A stretch of 26,126 nucleotides of DNA, from positions 1-26,126 of the forward strand of contig JABGQJ010000017.1 in the NCBI GenBank assembly GCA_018648945.1, in the 5' to 3' direction. The translations under genes were made by a program, and so were the position numbers. The notes below the pieces were generated by a model, which saw nothing but the letters and a program-made list of their open reading frames with translations, did no database searches and was not told the origin of the DNA. This document shows, one piece after another, positions 15,633 through 23,287 of this stretch. The stretch is from Victivallales bacterium. GTDB lineage: Bacteria; Verrucomicrobiota; Lentisphaeria; Oligosphaerales; Lenti-02. Positions within the stretch are counted from its first letter, which is position 1, and the number at the start of each line of letters is the position of its first letter.

Positions 15633-16748
15633 ATGGCGATCAAAAAAGCAGTTGGCGTGCACAAAGCCGCAGCCATTCTCCTGGCAGTCGTCTGCCTGGC
15701 GGGAGTCGGACAAGGGCAAGAAAAGCCCCGCGCAAAGAAGCCGGAGAAGGCTGGGAAGCCAGCCAAGGCGGAGAAGAAGGGCAAGGCCGCTGGCCTCCAA
15801 CTGGACGAGGAAGCGCGCAAGAGAGTCAAGGACAACCCAGAAATAGCCGCGCTCGTGACGCTCCGGGCCGATCTTGACGAGCTCTTCGCCGAGTACCGGT
15901 CACTGGGCCTGACCAAAGGCGTGAAAACCCACCAGAAGGCAACCAGAAAGCTGCCCAGCCTCGGCAACCGGGTAGTGAAGGCACGTGACAAACTGGCGGC
16001 CCTGACCGACCGCCAGCTTGGCCCTCTCGAGAAGAACCTGAAGAGGGACAAGGCGCGCGAGGAGAAACTCATCCGCAAGATGGACAAAATGGGGGATGGG
16101 GCGAACGGCAAGGGCATCGAGAAGATGGAGAAGACCCTCGACGATCTGCGTACCGCGATTGGCGAGCAGGAAGACACTGCGGATCTGCTCGCCCTGATCG
16201 GCCAGCCGGAAATGCCAGTCGTCCCTGCCCCGACCATGCTGCTGGAGGAGCTTCTGAAACCCAACGAACAGGAGGAGGGCACGCTCCGTTCGCTGATCAA
16301 GAAACACGGCAATCTGATGACTGGACGGCTGATGATCCTCCATCTCCAGGCCGATCTCAAGCGAGCGAAGGAAGGGACCAAGGACGCCCCCGCCAACCCC
16401 GAGCGCGCGAAGTCGACCAAACGGCAACTGGCGCAGGTCGAGAAGAAATTCACCAAGTATTTCCTGAACATCTGGGCGCCCATCGCCAAGCAACGTCAGG
16501 AGCTACTGGACGAGAGGGATGAGCTGCAGAAGAAGGCGGCACGCCTGGCGGGACGGCCCGCCGCGAAGAAGCATGAAGAGAAGCTGGCCAGCGTGGAGCG
16601 GAAGCTCGACGGCGACAAGCGAACCAACGCGCTGTACAAGAGGATCGCGCGCGGCACGCTGGCGGAGAAGGAACTCGCCGAGCAGGCGAAGGAAAAGGAA
16701 GAGGGCAAGGACACCAAGGGGAAACGTCCCCGCAAACGCAAACGCTGA
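15633..16748 (+). CDS. Exported lysine-rich coiled-coil protein, unknown function
   Basis: I do not recognise a family. ATG at 15633 gives 371 residues beginning MAIKKAVGVHKAAAILLAVV with a signal peptide that probably ends near GVGQG-QE. The mature protein starts with a Lys/Ala/Pro-rich stretch (about 30-52), then is almost wholly charged helix with heptad-like spacing (about 55-170 and 235-350). A short Pro/Val break lies at about 193-200 (PEMPVVPAP), and the C-terminus is very basic (KGKRPRKRKR). Periplasmic coiled coils of this kind may bind peptidoglycan, nucleic acid or other proteins; none of these can be shown here. It lies 102 nt after the polymerase with its own candidate promoter. 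A partial second copy of its start lies at about 18916. Confidence 0.75.
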   Translation: MAIKKAVGVHKAAAILLAVVCLAGVGQGQEKPRAKKPEKAGKPAKAEKKGKAAGLQLDEEARKRVKDNPEIAALVTLRADLDELFAEYRSLGLTKGVKTHQKATRKLPSLGNRVVKARDKLAALTDRQLGPLEKNLKRDKAREEKLIRKMDKMGDGANGKGIEKMEKTLDDLRTAIGEQEDTADLLALIGQPEMPVVPAPTMLLEELLKPNEQEEGTLRSLIKKHGNLMTGRLMILHLQADLKRAKEGTKDAPANPERAKSTKRQLAQVEKKFTKYFLNIWAPIAKQRQELLDERDELQKKAARLAGRPAAKKHEEKLASVERKLDGDKRTNALYKRIARGTLAEKELAEQAKEKEEGKDTKGKRPRKRKR

Positions 16749-16781
16749 CCAACCCATGAAGCTGCCGAATCTGGACGAATC

Positions 16782-17342
16782 GTGACCACACAGCATGCAA
16801 CCAAAGGCGACCTCCTCATCGCATCCTCGGGCCTGATGGACCCCAGCTTCCAGCAGACCGTGGTCCTGATCTGCGACCACGACCCGGCAAGGGGTACCCA
16901 TGGCCTCGTCCTGAACCAACCGATCCCCCTGCCCAAAGAGCTGTTGGCGGCCATCCCCTTCCCTGCACCCGAGATCCTGTTCCGAGGCGGCCCCGTACAG
17001 CCTGAATCACTCCAGGTCCTGCACCCGTTCGGGGACCGCATCCCGGGCGCCTGCAAGGTGATGGATGGCCTCTACATCGGCGGGGATTTCGACGTGTTGG
17101 CCGGGGGGCTCGCGGACGAGACGCTGGACAGCGACTTCTGCCGCTTCTACCTTGGCTACTCGGGCTGGGACCCCGACCAACTCGACCGCGAGTTCCAGGA
17201 AGGCTCTTGGTTGCGGGTGGCGGGCTCCACAGCCATCCTGCGCCAAACTCCCCCCGCAGCCCTCTGGGCCCAGGCCATTCGCAAGCTCGGGCAGCAGGAG
17301 CCGGTGATGGCCCACTTTCCCGCCGAGCCGGGCTGGAACTGA
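16782..17342 (+). CDS. YqgE/AlgH family protein
   Basis: Member of the YqgE/AlgH (UPF0301) family, about 185 residues, often near DNA or sugar genes and of unsettled biochemical role. The signature LLIASSGLMDPSFQQTVV, then GTHGLVLNQP, LFRGGPVQPE and YLGYSGWDPDQL, is complete. The 186-residue product starts at GTG 16782. A nine-codon frame (MKLPNLDES) just upstream ends in a TGA that overlaps this GTG as GTGA, which may aid translation because the Shine-Dalgarno (GGACG) is weak. It follows the coiled-coil gene by 33 nt. A short relic of its 3' end also lies near 19020-19062. Confidence 0.88.
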   Translation: MTTQHATKGDLLIASSGLMDPSFQQTVVLICDHDPARGTHGLVLNQPIPLPKELLAAIPFPAPEILFRGGPVQPESLQVLHPFGDRIPGACKVMDGLYIGGDFDVLAGGLADETLDSDFCRFYLGYSGWDPDQLDREFQEGSWLRVAGSTAILRQTPPAALWAQAIRKLGQQEPVMAHFPAEPGWN

Positions 17343-17403
17343 TCATCGTCTCAAGGAATCACACCGCAATATGGACATGCCAACCAGCCAAGGAATTCTC
17401 GCC

Positions 17404-18681
17404 ATGAAACAAGCAAGGCAAGTCGTGAGCCGCCTGGGTCTGGGACTGCTGGCGGCCGGAATCGGGGTCCTCGGACAGCCAGCCGCCAGGCGTGGCCTGA
17501 TGTCCCTCCCGGTCAACCGCATCACCGTCCACGACATCCGCAGGCCGCGCAAGGCCGTTACGGGAGTGGACAGCATCGACTGGTCGGCGGCCAACAACAG
17601 CCTGCTGATCGGCAGACTGTCGACGATGACCCGGTTCTTCAATGTCTGCACCGTGACGCCCGAGGGAATCAACCCAAGATCCCGGGTGCTCGGCATGCGC
17701 GGCGGCAGCGCACGAGTCCACTCCGGTGCCCCGAGCTGGCATCCCGACGGCAAGTCCTTCGTCTTCAGCTGCCAGAAACAGCACATCGAAGACCATGCCC
17801 ACGCCGTGCCGCTGATCGGCTGGCACACGGACATGTGGCTGGCCGACAGGGAAGGGACCTCCTTCACGCAACTCACCAACGAGAGCAGCAGCAGAAGAGC
17901 CCCCAAGGGCGTGACCAACCCCAGGTTCTCGCCAGACGGCACCAAGCTGGTCTGGTCGGGCAACAACGGCAAGACAAACCGCTCCCCCTGGCAGCAGAAG
18001 GCGCTGTTCCTGGCGGACTTCGGCCAGGAAGAAGGGAAGCCGAAACTGAGCAATATCCGCGAGTTCCAGCCAGGGGAGAACCGGGATTTCTACGAATCCT
18101 ATGGCTTCTCCCCCGATGGCAACTCCATCCTGTTCGCCGCCAACATGATCCGCGGCAACCCCTGGCACGACACGGACATCTGCGTGAGCCGCAGTGGCCA
18201 GGATCCGGACAATCTCACCGAGTCGCGGGGCGTCTGGGACCGCTTCGCCACCTACTCCCCCAACGGCAAGAAGATCATCTGGACCTCCAGCAGGGGCATC
18301 CGGATTCGCTACCTGGGCACCCGCGGCGAGAAGTGGCAACGCTACCTGCAGAGCGAACTGTGGATCATGGATGCCGATGGCAGGCACCAGAAGCAGCTGA
18401 CCTTCTTCAACCAGCCGGCACACCCCCATTCCGAAGGACGACGGGTCTTCCTTGGCGACTCAGCCTTCAGCCCCGACGGCGAATCCGTGGCGATCGTCCT
18501 TTACAAGGAGAAGCAGAACTTCGTGCCCGAGAGCGAGATCGTGATCCTCAAGCTCGGCGATGGTCCCCCACCCAGGGCTGAGGACGGGGATCCGGGGAAC
18601 GGCGGCAAGCCGCCCGCTCCGAAGCCGCCGAAGCCCAAGGGAGACGAGCCCAAGGGGGATCCGGGCACGATTACGTGGTAA
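17404..18681 (+). CDS. Exported PD40 beta-propeller protein, copy 1
   Basis: TolB-like propeller protein. ATG at 17404 (MKQARQVVSRLGLGLLAAGI) is chosen because AAGGAA lies 8 nt upstream and it yields a clean signal peptide; an ATG at 17371 would put 11 polar residues in front. The 425-residue product carries PD40-type repeats at about 58 (IDWSAANNSLLIG), 112 (WHPDGKSFVFS), 175 (FSPDGTKLVWS), 235 (FSPDGNSILFA), 284 (YSPNGKKIIWT) and 355 (FSPDGESVAIV), consistent with six blades. The tail from about 385 is Pro/Lys/Gly-rich and ends GTITW. Such propellers usually bind proteins or glycans in the periplasm; no catalytic residues are evident. It follows yqgE by 61 nt, ends at a hairpin terminator and has a close paralogue downstream. 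Confidence 0.82.
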   Translation: MKQARQVVSRLGLGLLAAGIGVLGQPAARRGLMSLPVNRITVHDIRRPRKAVTGVDSIDWSAANNSLLIGRLSTMTRFFNVCTVTPEGINPRSRVLGMRGGSARVHSGAPSWHPDGKSFVFSCQKQHIEDHAHAVPLIGWHTDMWLADREGTSFTQLTNESSSRRAPKGVTNPRFSPDGTKLVWSGNNGKTNRSPWQQKALFLADFGQEEGKPKLSNIREFQPGENRDFYESYGFSPDGNSILFAANMIRGNPWHDTDICVSRSGQDPDNLTESRGVWDRFATYSPNGKKIIWTSSRGIRIRYLGTRGEKWQRYLQSELWIMDADGRHQKQLTFFNQPAHPHSEGRRVFLGDSAFSPDGESVAIVLYKEKQNFVPESEIVILKLGDGPPPRAEDGDPGNGGKPPAPKPPKPKGDEPKGDPGTITW

Positions 18682-18701
18682 CCGATGCTACTGACCATCT
18701 G

Positions 18702-18731
18702 ACGGGCCGATGCCATCCGGTGTCGGCCCGT
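18702..18731 (+). terminator. Hairpin terminator after PD40 copy 1
   Basis: A 13-bp stem (two G-T wobbles) closed by an ATCC loop, core GGGCCGATGCC / GGTGTCGGCCC, followed by TTCTCGT, begins 20 nt after the stop. The same hairpin, with one G-T changed to G-C, follows copy 2. Confidence 0.75.
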
Positions 18732-18762
18732 TCTCGTGCCGGGGAGAGATCGGACACGCACC

Positions 18763-19066
18763 TGAACCTGACGAATCTGAAGAAGAGGCGCCCGCAATTC
18801 GTCCCCACTCCTGTGAACAGCGAACCATCGGACAGGGTTGCAGCCATGCCCAATCCCGTGTACTGTTCGCAAAAGCGGACCTCCCTGAGCCAGAGAGAAC
18901 GAAGGTGTCGGGATCATGGCCACCAGAGAAACAACGAACCTGCACGCGGCCATGGCCGTTTTCTCGGCAGTTCGTTCGCCTGGCGGAAGGCGGGGAAGGC
19001 AAGCGGGAGCCGACTCTCCAGTTGGTGACGCTCCGCTCGCCGGCCAGCCTGGAGTGGAACTGACGC
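18763..19066 (+). pseudogene. Remnant of duplicated polymerase tail, coiled-coil gene start and yqgE end
   Basis: The 442-nt gap between the two PD40 genes is not empty. Bases 18763-18813 resemble the last codons of the polymerase (AATTCGTCCC...CTCCTGTGA against AATTCGTCCC...TTCCTGTGA). 18814-18915 resemble the promoter-bearing intergenic region, and 18916-18985 the first 24 codons of the coiled-coil gene (ATGGC, CTGCAC, GGCAGT, CGCCTGGCGG blocks align in order). After a junction near 18985-19020, 19020-19062 resemble the end of yqgE (GGTGA...CCTGGAGTGGAACTGA). The central parts of both genes are missing. A 56-codon frame from 18916 to 19086 remains open but follows neither original frame to the end; I treat it as a by-product. 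Confidence 0.7.
18838..18866 (+). promoter_or_regulatory. Duplicated promoter, candidate driver of PD40 copy 2
   Basis: TTGCAG (18838-18843) and TACTGT (18861-18866), 17 nt apart, match the box at 15552-15580 in order and spacing, within the duplicated remnant. If active, transcription would start about 250 nt before PD40 copy 2, across the remnant frame. Confidence 0.45.
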
Positions 19067-19124
19067 CATTCGACAGAATCATATAGTAGTGATGGATATG
19101 CGTACCAGCCAAGGAATCCTCGCC

Positions 19125-20402
19125 ATGAAGAACGCAAGGCAGATCGTGAATCGCCTGGGCCTGGGGCTTGTGGTCGCCGGAGTCGGGGTCTTCGGACAAC
19201 CCGCCGACACCGACGGGGGCCTGATGTCGCTCCGGAACAGACATATCTTCGTCCACGAAATAGCCAGGCCGGCCAAGAGCATCACGGGCCTGGACAGCGT
19301 CGACTGGTCGCCGGTCAACAACCGCCTGCTGGTCGGCAAGCCGGGACGTGGCCGGAGTGGGTACTACACGGTCTGGACCACGACGCCCGAAGGGATCAAC
19401 CAGCAACCTCGGCTGAACGACTGGGAGAACAGCGGGAAGGTCCACTCCGGTTCGGCCACTTGGCATCCCAAAGGGAAGTTCTTCGTCTTCAGCTCCCAGA
19501 AGCCGCGAGTACCCGACGCCATGCACACCAAGCCGCTCATCGGCTGGCATACCGACATGTACCTGGCCAACGGAGAGGGCTACTTCGCGCAGCTCACCAA
19601 CGAGAAGAGCACGAGAAAGGCCCCCAAGGGCGTGACCAATCCCAGCTTCTCGCCAGACGGGACCAAGCTGGTGTGGTCTGGCAACAACGGCAAGACCAGC
19701 ACCTCGCCCTGGCAACAGAAGGCCATGTTCATCGGGGACTTCGTACAAGAGGAAGGAAAGCCGAAACTGACCAATATCCGTGAGTTTCAGCCTGGCCAGG
19801 GGCGGAACTTCTACGAAGCCTATGGCTTCTCGCCGGACAGCAACCGCATCCTCTTCGCTGCCAACATGGAAAAGGGCAGCGCCTGGCACGACATGGATAT
19901 CTGCGCCAACGACCGCCGGGAAAGGAACCCGATCAACTTCACCCACTCGCCCGGCGTCTGGGACCGCTTCGCCACCTACTCTCCCGGTGGCAAGAAGATC
20001 ATCTGGACCTCCAACAAGGGCATGGAAGTCCCCTTCCGCAACCGCAGTGCGGACTGGCGGCTTCTCCTGAAGAGCGAACTGTGGATCATGGATGCCGACG
20101 GCAAGCGCCCCAAACAGCTGACCTTCTTCAACAAGATCGGACACCCCCATTTCACAGGGCAGCGCGTCTTCCTTGGCGACTCTGCCTTCAGCCCCGATGG
20201 CACGTCGGTGGCAGTCATCCTATACACGCCAAGACGCGGGCACGAGCCGGAGAGTGAAGTCGTGATTCTCAAGCTCGGCGAAGGCCGCCCAGCCAGGATC
20301 AGGGAGCCCGATCCGAAGCCGGAAATCCCTAAGATCAAGAAGCCGGCTCCGGAACCCACCGAGCCCAAGGGCGGGAAGAAGCCCGGCTCCATCATCTGGT
20401 AG
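19125..20402 (+). CDS. Exported PD40 beta-propeller protein, copy 2
   Basis: Paralogue of the gene at 17404, with exactly the same length (425 residues). ATG at 19125 (MKNARQIVNRLGLGLVVAGV) has the same AAGGAAT site 8 nt upstream; ATGs at 19089 and 19092 are set aside for the same reason as in copy 1. Signal peptide, six PD40-type repeats (for example WHPKGKFFVFS, FSPDGTKLVWS, FSPDSNRILFA, YSPGGKKIIWT, FSPDGTSVAVI) and a Pro/Lys-rich tail ending GSIIW are conserved. Long stretches are nearly identical (APKGVTNP, SPWQQKA, EEGKPKL, NIREFQPG), while the first blade and the tail differ. The copy is open throughout, which argues it is kept for a function, perhaps with altered binding specificity. 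Confidence 0.8.
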   Translation: MKNARQIVNRLGLGLVVAGVGVFGQPADTDGGLMSLRNRHIFVHEIARPAKSITGLDSVDWSPVNNRLLVGKPGRGRSGYYTVWTTTPEGINQQPRLNDWENSGKVHSGSATWHPKGKFFVFSSQKPRVPDAMHTKPLIGWHTDMYLANGEGYFAQLTNEKSTRKAPKGVTNPSFSPDGTKLVWSGNNGKTSTSPWQQKAMFIGDFVQEEGKPKLTNIREFQPGQGRNFYEAYGFSPDSNRILFAANMEKGSAWHDMDICANDRRERNPINFTHSPGVWDRFATYSPGGKKIIWTSNKGMEVPFRNRSADWRLLLKSELWIMDADGKRPKQLTFFNKIGHPHFTGQRVFLGDSAFSPDGTSVAVILYTPRRGHEPESEVVILKLGEGRPARIREPDPKPEIPKIKKPAPEPTEPKGGKKPGSIIW

Positions 20403-20422
20403 GCGATGCGCCATCAGCCAGC

Positions 20423-20448
20423 GGGCCGATGCCATCCGGCGTCGGCCC
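20423..20448 (+). terminator. Hairpin terminator after PD40 copy 2, between convergent genes
   Basis: An 11-bp core stem, GGGCCGATGCC / GGCGTCGGCCC with an ATCC loop, followed by GTCTTCGTC. It is a duplicate of the hairpin at 18702-18731. It sits between the PD40 gene and the convergent ribE and may serve both directions, though no T-run follows on the minus strand. Confidence 0.7.
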
Positions 20449-20468
20449 GTCTTCGTCCGGGGGAAGGG

Positions 20469-21104
20469 TCAGAAGCCGGCCCGGCGCAGATCGTCCATGC
20501 CCAGGGCCGAGCCACCAGTCACTTCCCGGCTGCGCAACACGTACTTCCCAACTAGATCCGCCTCCAGATTCACGGGGGAGCCAGACGTCAGTCCCGGCAG
20601 ATTCGTCGCGCTCCAGGTGTGGGGGATGATGCGGACCGAGAAGTTGCTCTTGGCCAGCTCCGCGATGGTCAACGAGACGCCGTTGATGGCGATGCTGCCC
20701 TTGGGGATGACCAAGGCCTGGAGGGACTCGGGCAGGGCCACGGTGAGCACAATGTCCTCGCCCGCCTTGCCCACCTTCTGCACGGCGGCAGTCGTATCGA
20801 TATGCCCGCTCACCAGATGCCCGCCCAGCCGGTCGCCCAGGCATAGCGCCCGCTCCAGATTCACCTTGGCACCAATGGCGATGCCGCCCAGGTTGGTTCG
20901 GTCCAGCGTCTCGTTCAGGGCGTGGAAACGGACCACGCCATCGGCCACCGATTCCACCGTCAGACAGGCTCCGTTGACGGCGATGCTGTCGCCGACCTCG
21001 ATCTCGCTGGCGGGGAGTGCCGTGCGTACCGTCAGCTTGGCCGCGTTGCCCAGGGGCATGCGGCCTGCGAGTTCACCCACATCCTCAATCAGTCCCGTAA
21101 ACAT
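20469..21104 (-). CDS. ribE: Riboflavin synthase, alpha subunit
   Basis: Makes riboflavin from two 6,7-dimethyl-8-ribityllumazine molecules. ATG at 21104 begins MFTGLIEDVGELAGRM, the family start; AAGGA lies about 10 nt upstream, inside ribD. The 211-residue product has the two lumazine-binding repeats: first half with GDSIAVNGACLTVE, second with KGSIAINGVSLTIAEL, and GHLVSGHIDTTA between. The gene overlaps the ribD 3' end by 20 nt, so the two are probably translated together. Lumazine synthase (ribH) and ribBA are not in the window. It is the last gene of the mnmA-ribD-ribE unit. Confidence 0.96.
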   Translation of the reverse strand: MFTGLIEDVGELAGRMPLGNAAKLTVRTALPASEIEVGDSIAVNGACLTVESVADGVVRFHALNETLDRTNLGGIAIGAKVNLERALCLGDRLGGHLVSGHIDTTAAVQKVGKAGEDIVLTVALPESLQALVIPKGSIAINGVSLTIAELAKSNFSVRIIPHTWSATNLPGLTSGSPVNLEADLVGKYVLRSREVTGGSALGMDDLRRAGF

Positions 21105-22113
21105 CGGTGCAGATTCCTTGCAGTAGAAAGTCCTCGCCGACCCGTTCGCAACGCGTCTGGGCCAACTGCCACGCATCGTCCAAACAAGCCCGGTTGGCCC
21201 CGCCGACTACCGGCCGGCTCTCGCGGCCGCCGAGGATCTTGGGGGCCACGAAGAAGGCCACTCGATTCACCACCCGCGCCGCCAAGGCCGAGGCAGCCAG
21301 CTCCCCGCCGCCCTCCAGTAGCAGCGCGGTCACCTCCCGCCGCCCCAATTCCTCCAGCAACGCCACCCATTCCGCCGTCGTCGTCGGCTTTGCCGTCGCC
21401 GCGCCCCGTTGCGCGACCCGGCAGTCGGGCGGCAAATCCCGCGCCGTCCAGACCAACGGCAACGGCTGACGCGGCCAGTTCTTGGGCATGCGCACGGTCA
21501 ACGACGGATTGTCCAAGCGCACCGTCTCGCCTCCGACCATGATCGCGTCGCACCATTGGCGCAGCCGCTGCACCCGCTTCCGGGCGCCCGGGCCGGTGAT
21601 CCATTGCGACTGGCCAGCCGCCGTGGCGATCTTGCCGTCGAGAGTCATTGCCATCTTCAGCAACACCAGAGGGCGACGCTGGGTGATCCACCAGAGGAAT
21701 GCCTCGTTCAGTGTCAGGCATTCCGCCTCAAGCACGCCCTGCGTCACGGACAGCCCGGCAACCTGCAACTGCTCCACCCCGCGCCCGGCATGGTCCGGAT
21801 TCGGGTCCACACAGCCGATCACGACGCGGGCAACGCCCGCCTTGAGAATGGCCTCGGTACACGGCGGTGTGCGACCATGGGTGCAGCAGGGCTCCAGAGT
21901 CACATATATCGTTGCCTCCCGGGCCTGCTCCCCCGCCGCATGCAAGGCGTGCACCTCAGCGTGAGGTGTCCCGGCCCGATGGTGATAGCCCGCGCCCACT
22001 TCCATGCCATCGCGCACCACGACCGCGCCGACCATCGGGTTTGGGCTGGTCCGGCCCCAACCCCGGCGGGCCAGGCGCAGCGCGCGTCGCATCCAGGTGC
22101 GGTCGTCTGCCAT
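21085..22113 (-). CDS. ribD: Bifunctional riboflavin deaminase/reductase
   Basis: Carries the two middle steps of riboflavin synthesis: deamination of the pyrimidine and reduction of the ribosyl side chain. Of 342 residues, 1-145 form the deaminase with HAEVHAL (His51, Glu53) and the zinc motif EPCCTHGRTPPC (Cys76 and Cys85). The reductase follows, with LLKMAMTLDGKIA, SQWITGP, VGGETVRLDNPSL and LLEGGGELAAS. ATG at 22113 lies 2 nt after the mnmA stop, and GGAGGGG in the mnmA end serves as its site. No FMN riboswitch is visible upstream; the unit begins at mnmA. Confidence 0.96.
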   Translation of the reverse strand: MADDRTWMRRALRLARRGWGRTSPNPMVGAVVVRDGMEVGAGYHHRAGTPHAEVHALHAAGEQAREATIYVTLEPCCTHGRTPPCTEAILKAGVARVVIGCVDPNPDHAGRGVEQLQVAGLSVTQGVLEAECLTLNEAFLWWITQRRPLVLLKMAMTLDGKIATAAGQSQWITGPGARKRVQRLRQWCDAIMVGGETVRLDNPSLTVRMPKNWPRQPLPLVWTARDLPPDCRVAQRGAATAKPTTTAEWVALLEELGRREVTALLLEGGGELAASALAARVVNRVAFFVAPKILGGRESRPVVGGANRACLDDAWQLAQTRCERVGEDFLLQGICTDVYGTD

Positions 22114-22115
22114 CC

Positions 22116-23177
22116 CTAGCTCCCCTCCTCAATCCAGCCGCCGCCAGCGACCTCGTCGTCCAGATAGGCCACGGCAAACTGCCCGGGCGTCACGGCGCTG
22201 ACCGGTTCGGCGAAGTCCAAGACCGCAGTCGTCTCGCCAGTCATCCGCAGCTGTGCGGGGACAGGGCGCATGTTGTAGCGCAGCTGAGCCACCACGCGCA
22301 GCTCCTGGACCGGGGCCACGCCCACCCAGTTGAACCCGCTCAGACGGACCTCCTGCGCCATCAGATCGGACCGCTGCCCGACCACCACCAGATTCCGCGC
22401 GACATCGGTCCGCACCACGTACCACGGCCCGCCGCTGAGGCCCAGCCCACGCCGTTGCCCAATGGTGTAGTGGAATGCCCCGTCGTGCGTCCCCAGGTCC
22501 TCACCTTCGAGCGACACGATCCTGCCGGGACGGCCGAGATCCGGGCGCTGCCGCGCCAGAAACGCCGCACAGTCACCGTCAGGGACAAAACACAAATCCT
22601 GGCTTTCGCCCTGGCTGGGCGGCACCAGATCCAATTCGGCAGCCTTGGCCTTCACCACCTTCTTCTCCATCTCGCCCAGCGGGAACCGAGCGTGCGCGAG
22701 TTGGTCCTGCGTGAGCCCGGCCAGGAAGTAGCTCTGGTCCTTCGTGCCGTCCACCCCGCGGTGGAGGCCAATCCGGCCCGAAGGCTTGGTGAAGGTGCGC
22801 ACGTAATGCCCCGTGGCCAGAGCCGAGCAGCCATCCTCGCGGGCCAGGTCCAGCATCAGGCCGAACTTGACCTGCATATTGCAGCAGACACAGGGCGATG
22901 GCGTCCGCCCATGGGCATATTCCGCCACGAAGGGCGCCACGATCCGGGCCAGAAACTCGGGGCCGATATCCACCACCCGGTGCGCGATCCCCAACTTTGC
23001 CGCCACGCCCCGCGCCCGCTCGACATGGGCATCTGAGAACTTGGTCGAGGGCTCGTGCCACATGCGCAGTGTGAAGCCGCGCACCTCGCAGCCCTGCTCC
23101 GCGAGCAAATAGGCTGACAGCGAGCTGTCTGTGCCGCCGGACATGCCGATGCCGACGATGGGGTTGGCGTTTGTCAT
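22116..23177 (-). CDS. mnmA: tRNA-specific 2-thiouridylase
   Basis: Adds sulfur to U34 of tRNAs for Glu, Gln and Lys. ATG at 23177 (MTNANPIVGIGMSGGTDSS) has AGGA 7 nt upstream; an ATG ten codons earlier lies within the promoter region. The 353-residue product has the PP-loop SGGTDSS (13-19), the first catalytic Cys in PSPCVCCNMQVKF (Cys99, with Cys96 nearby), and the second in SQDLCFV (Cys196). A conserved GTKDQSYFLAGL segment and the C-terminal beta domain are present. It is first in an operon with ribD and ribE, with a candidate promoter at 23207-23235. Confidence 0.95.
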   Translation of the reverse strand: MTNANPIVGIGMSGGTDSSLSAYLLAEQGCEVRGFTLRMWHEPSTKFSDAHVERARGVAAKLGIAHRVVDIGPEFLARIVAPFVAEYAHGRTPSPCVCCNMQVKFGLMLDLAREDGCSALATGHYVRTFTKPSGRIGLHRGVDGTKDQSYFLAGLTQDQLAHARFPLGEMEKKVVKAKAAELDLVPPSQGESQDLCFVPDGDCAAFLARQRPDLGRPGRIVSLEGEDLGTHDGAFHYTIGQRRGLGLSGGPWYVVRTDVARNLVVVGQRSDLMAQEVRLSGFNWVGVAPVQELRVVAQLRYNMRPVPAQLRMTGETTAVLDFAEPVSAVTPGQFAVAYLDDEVAGGGWIEEGS

Positions 23178-23206
23178 GGGTTTTCCTGGATTGCTGCCAT
23201 CGCGCA

Positions 23207-23235
23207 AGCCTATTGCCCGCGCCGCCTCCCGTCAA
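23207..23235 (-). promoter_or_regulatory. Candidate promoter of mnmA-ribD-ribE
   Basis: On the minus strand TTGACG (23230-23235) and TAGGCT (23207-23212) are 17 nt apart. The -35 box is close to consensus and the -10 box only moderate. The leader to the mnmA ATG would be about 23 nt. Confidence 0.4.
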
Positions 23236-23253
23236 GCGACTTCCCCGCGCCGG

Positions 23254-23282
23254 TTGAGTTGCCGCCCGGCCGAGCGTACGGT
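23254..23282 (+). promoter_or_regulatory. Candidate promoter of the nucleotidyltransferase gene
   Basis: TTGAGT (23254-23259) and TACGGT (23277-23282) are 17 nt apart. The -10 box ends only 5 nt before the ATG and no Shine-Dalgarno is seen, so if it is real the transcript would be leaderless. It lies back to back with the mnmA promoter. Confidence 0.3.
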
Positions 23283-23287
23283 ACCGC

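Noticed and set aside
14265..15800. A 511-residue minus-strand frame opposite the polymerase
   Set aside because: Antisense to motifs A-C of an intact family B polymerase and crosses an intergenic region; no family features.
18501..20150. A 549-residue minus-strand frame across both PD40 genes and the gap
   Set aside because: It is antisense to two paralogous genes with signal peptides and ribosome-binding sites and seems repeated only because the plus-strand genes are.
22114..23287. FMN riboswitch for the riboflavin genes
   Set aside because: The leader before mnmA is too short and shows no conserved RFN-like elements; the mnmA-ribD gap is 2 nt.
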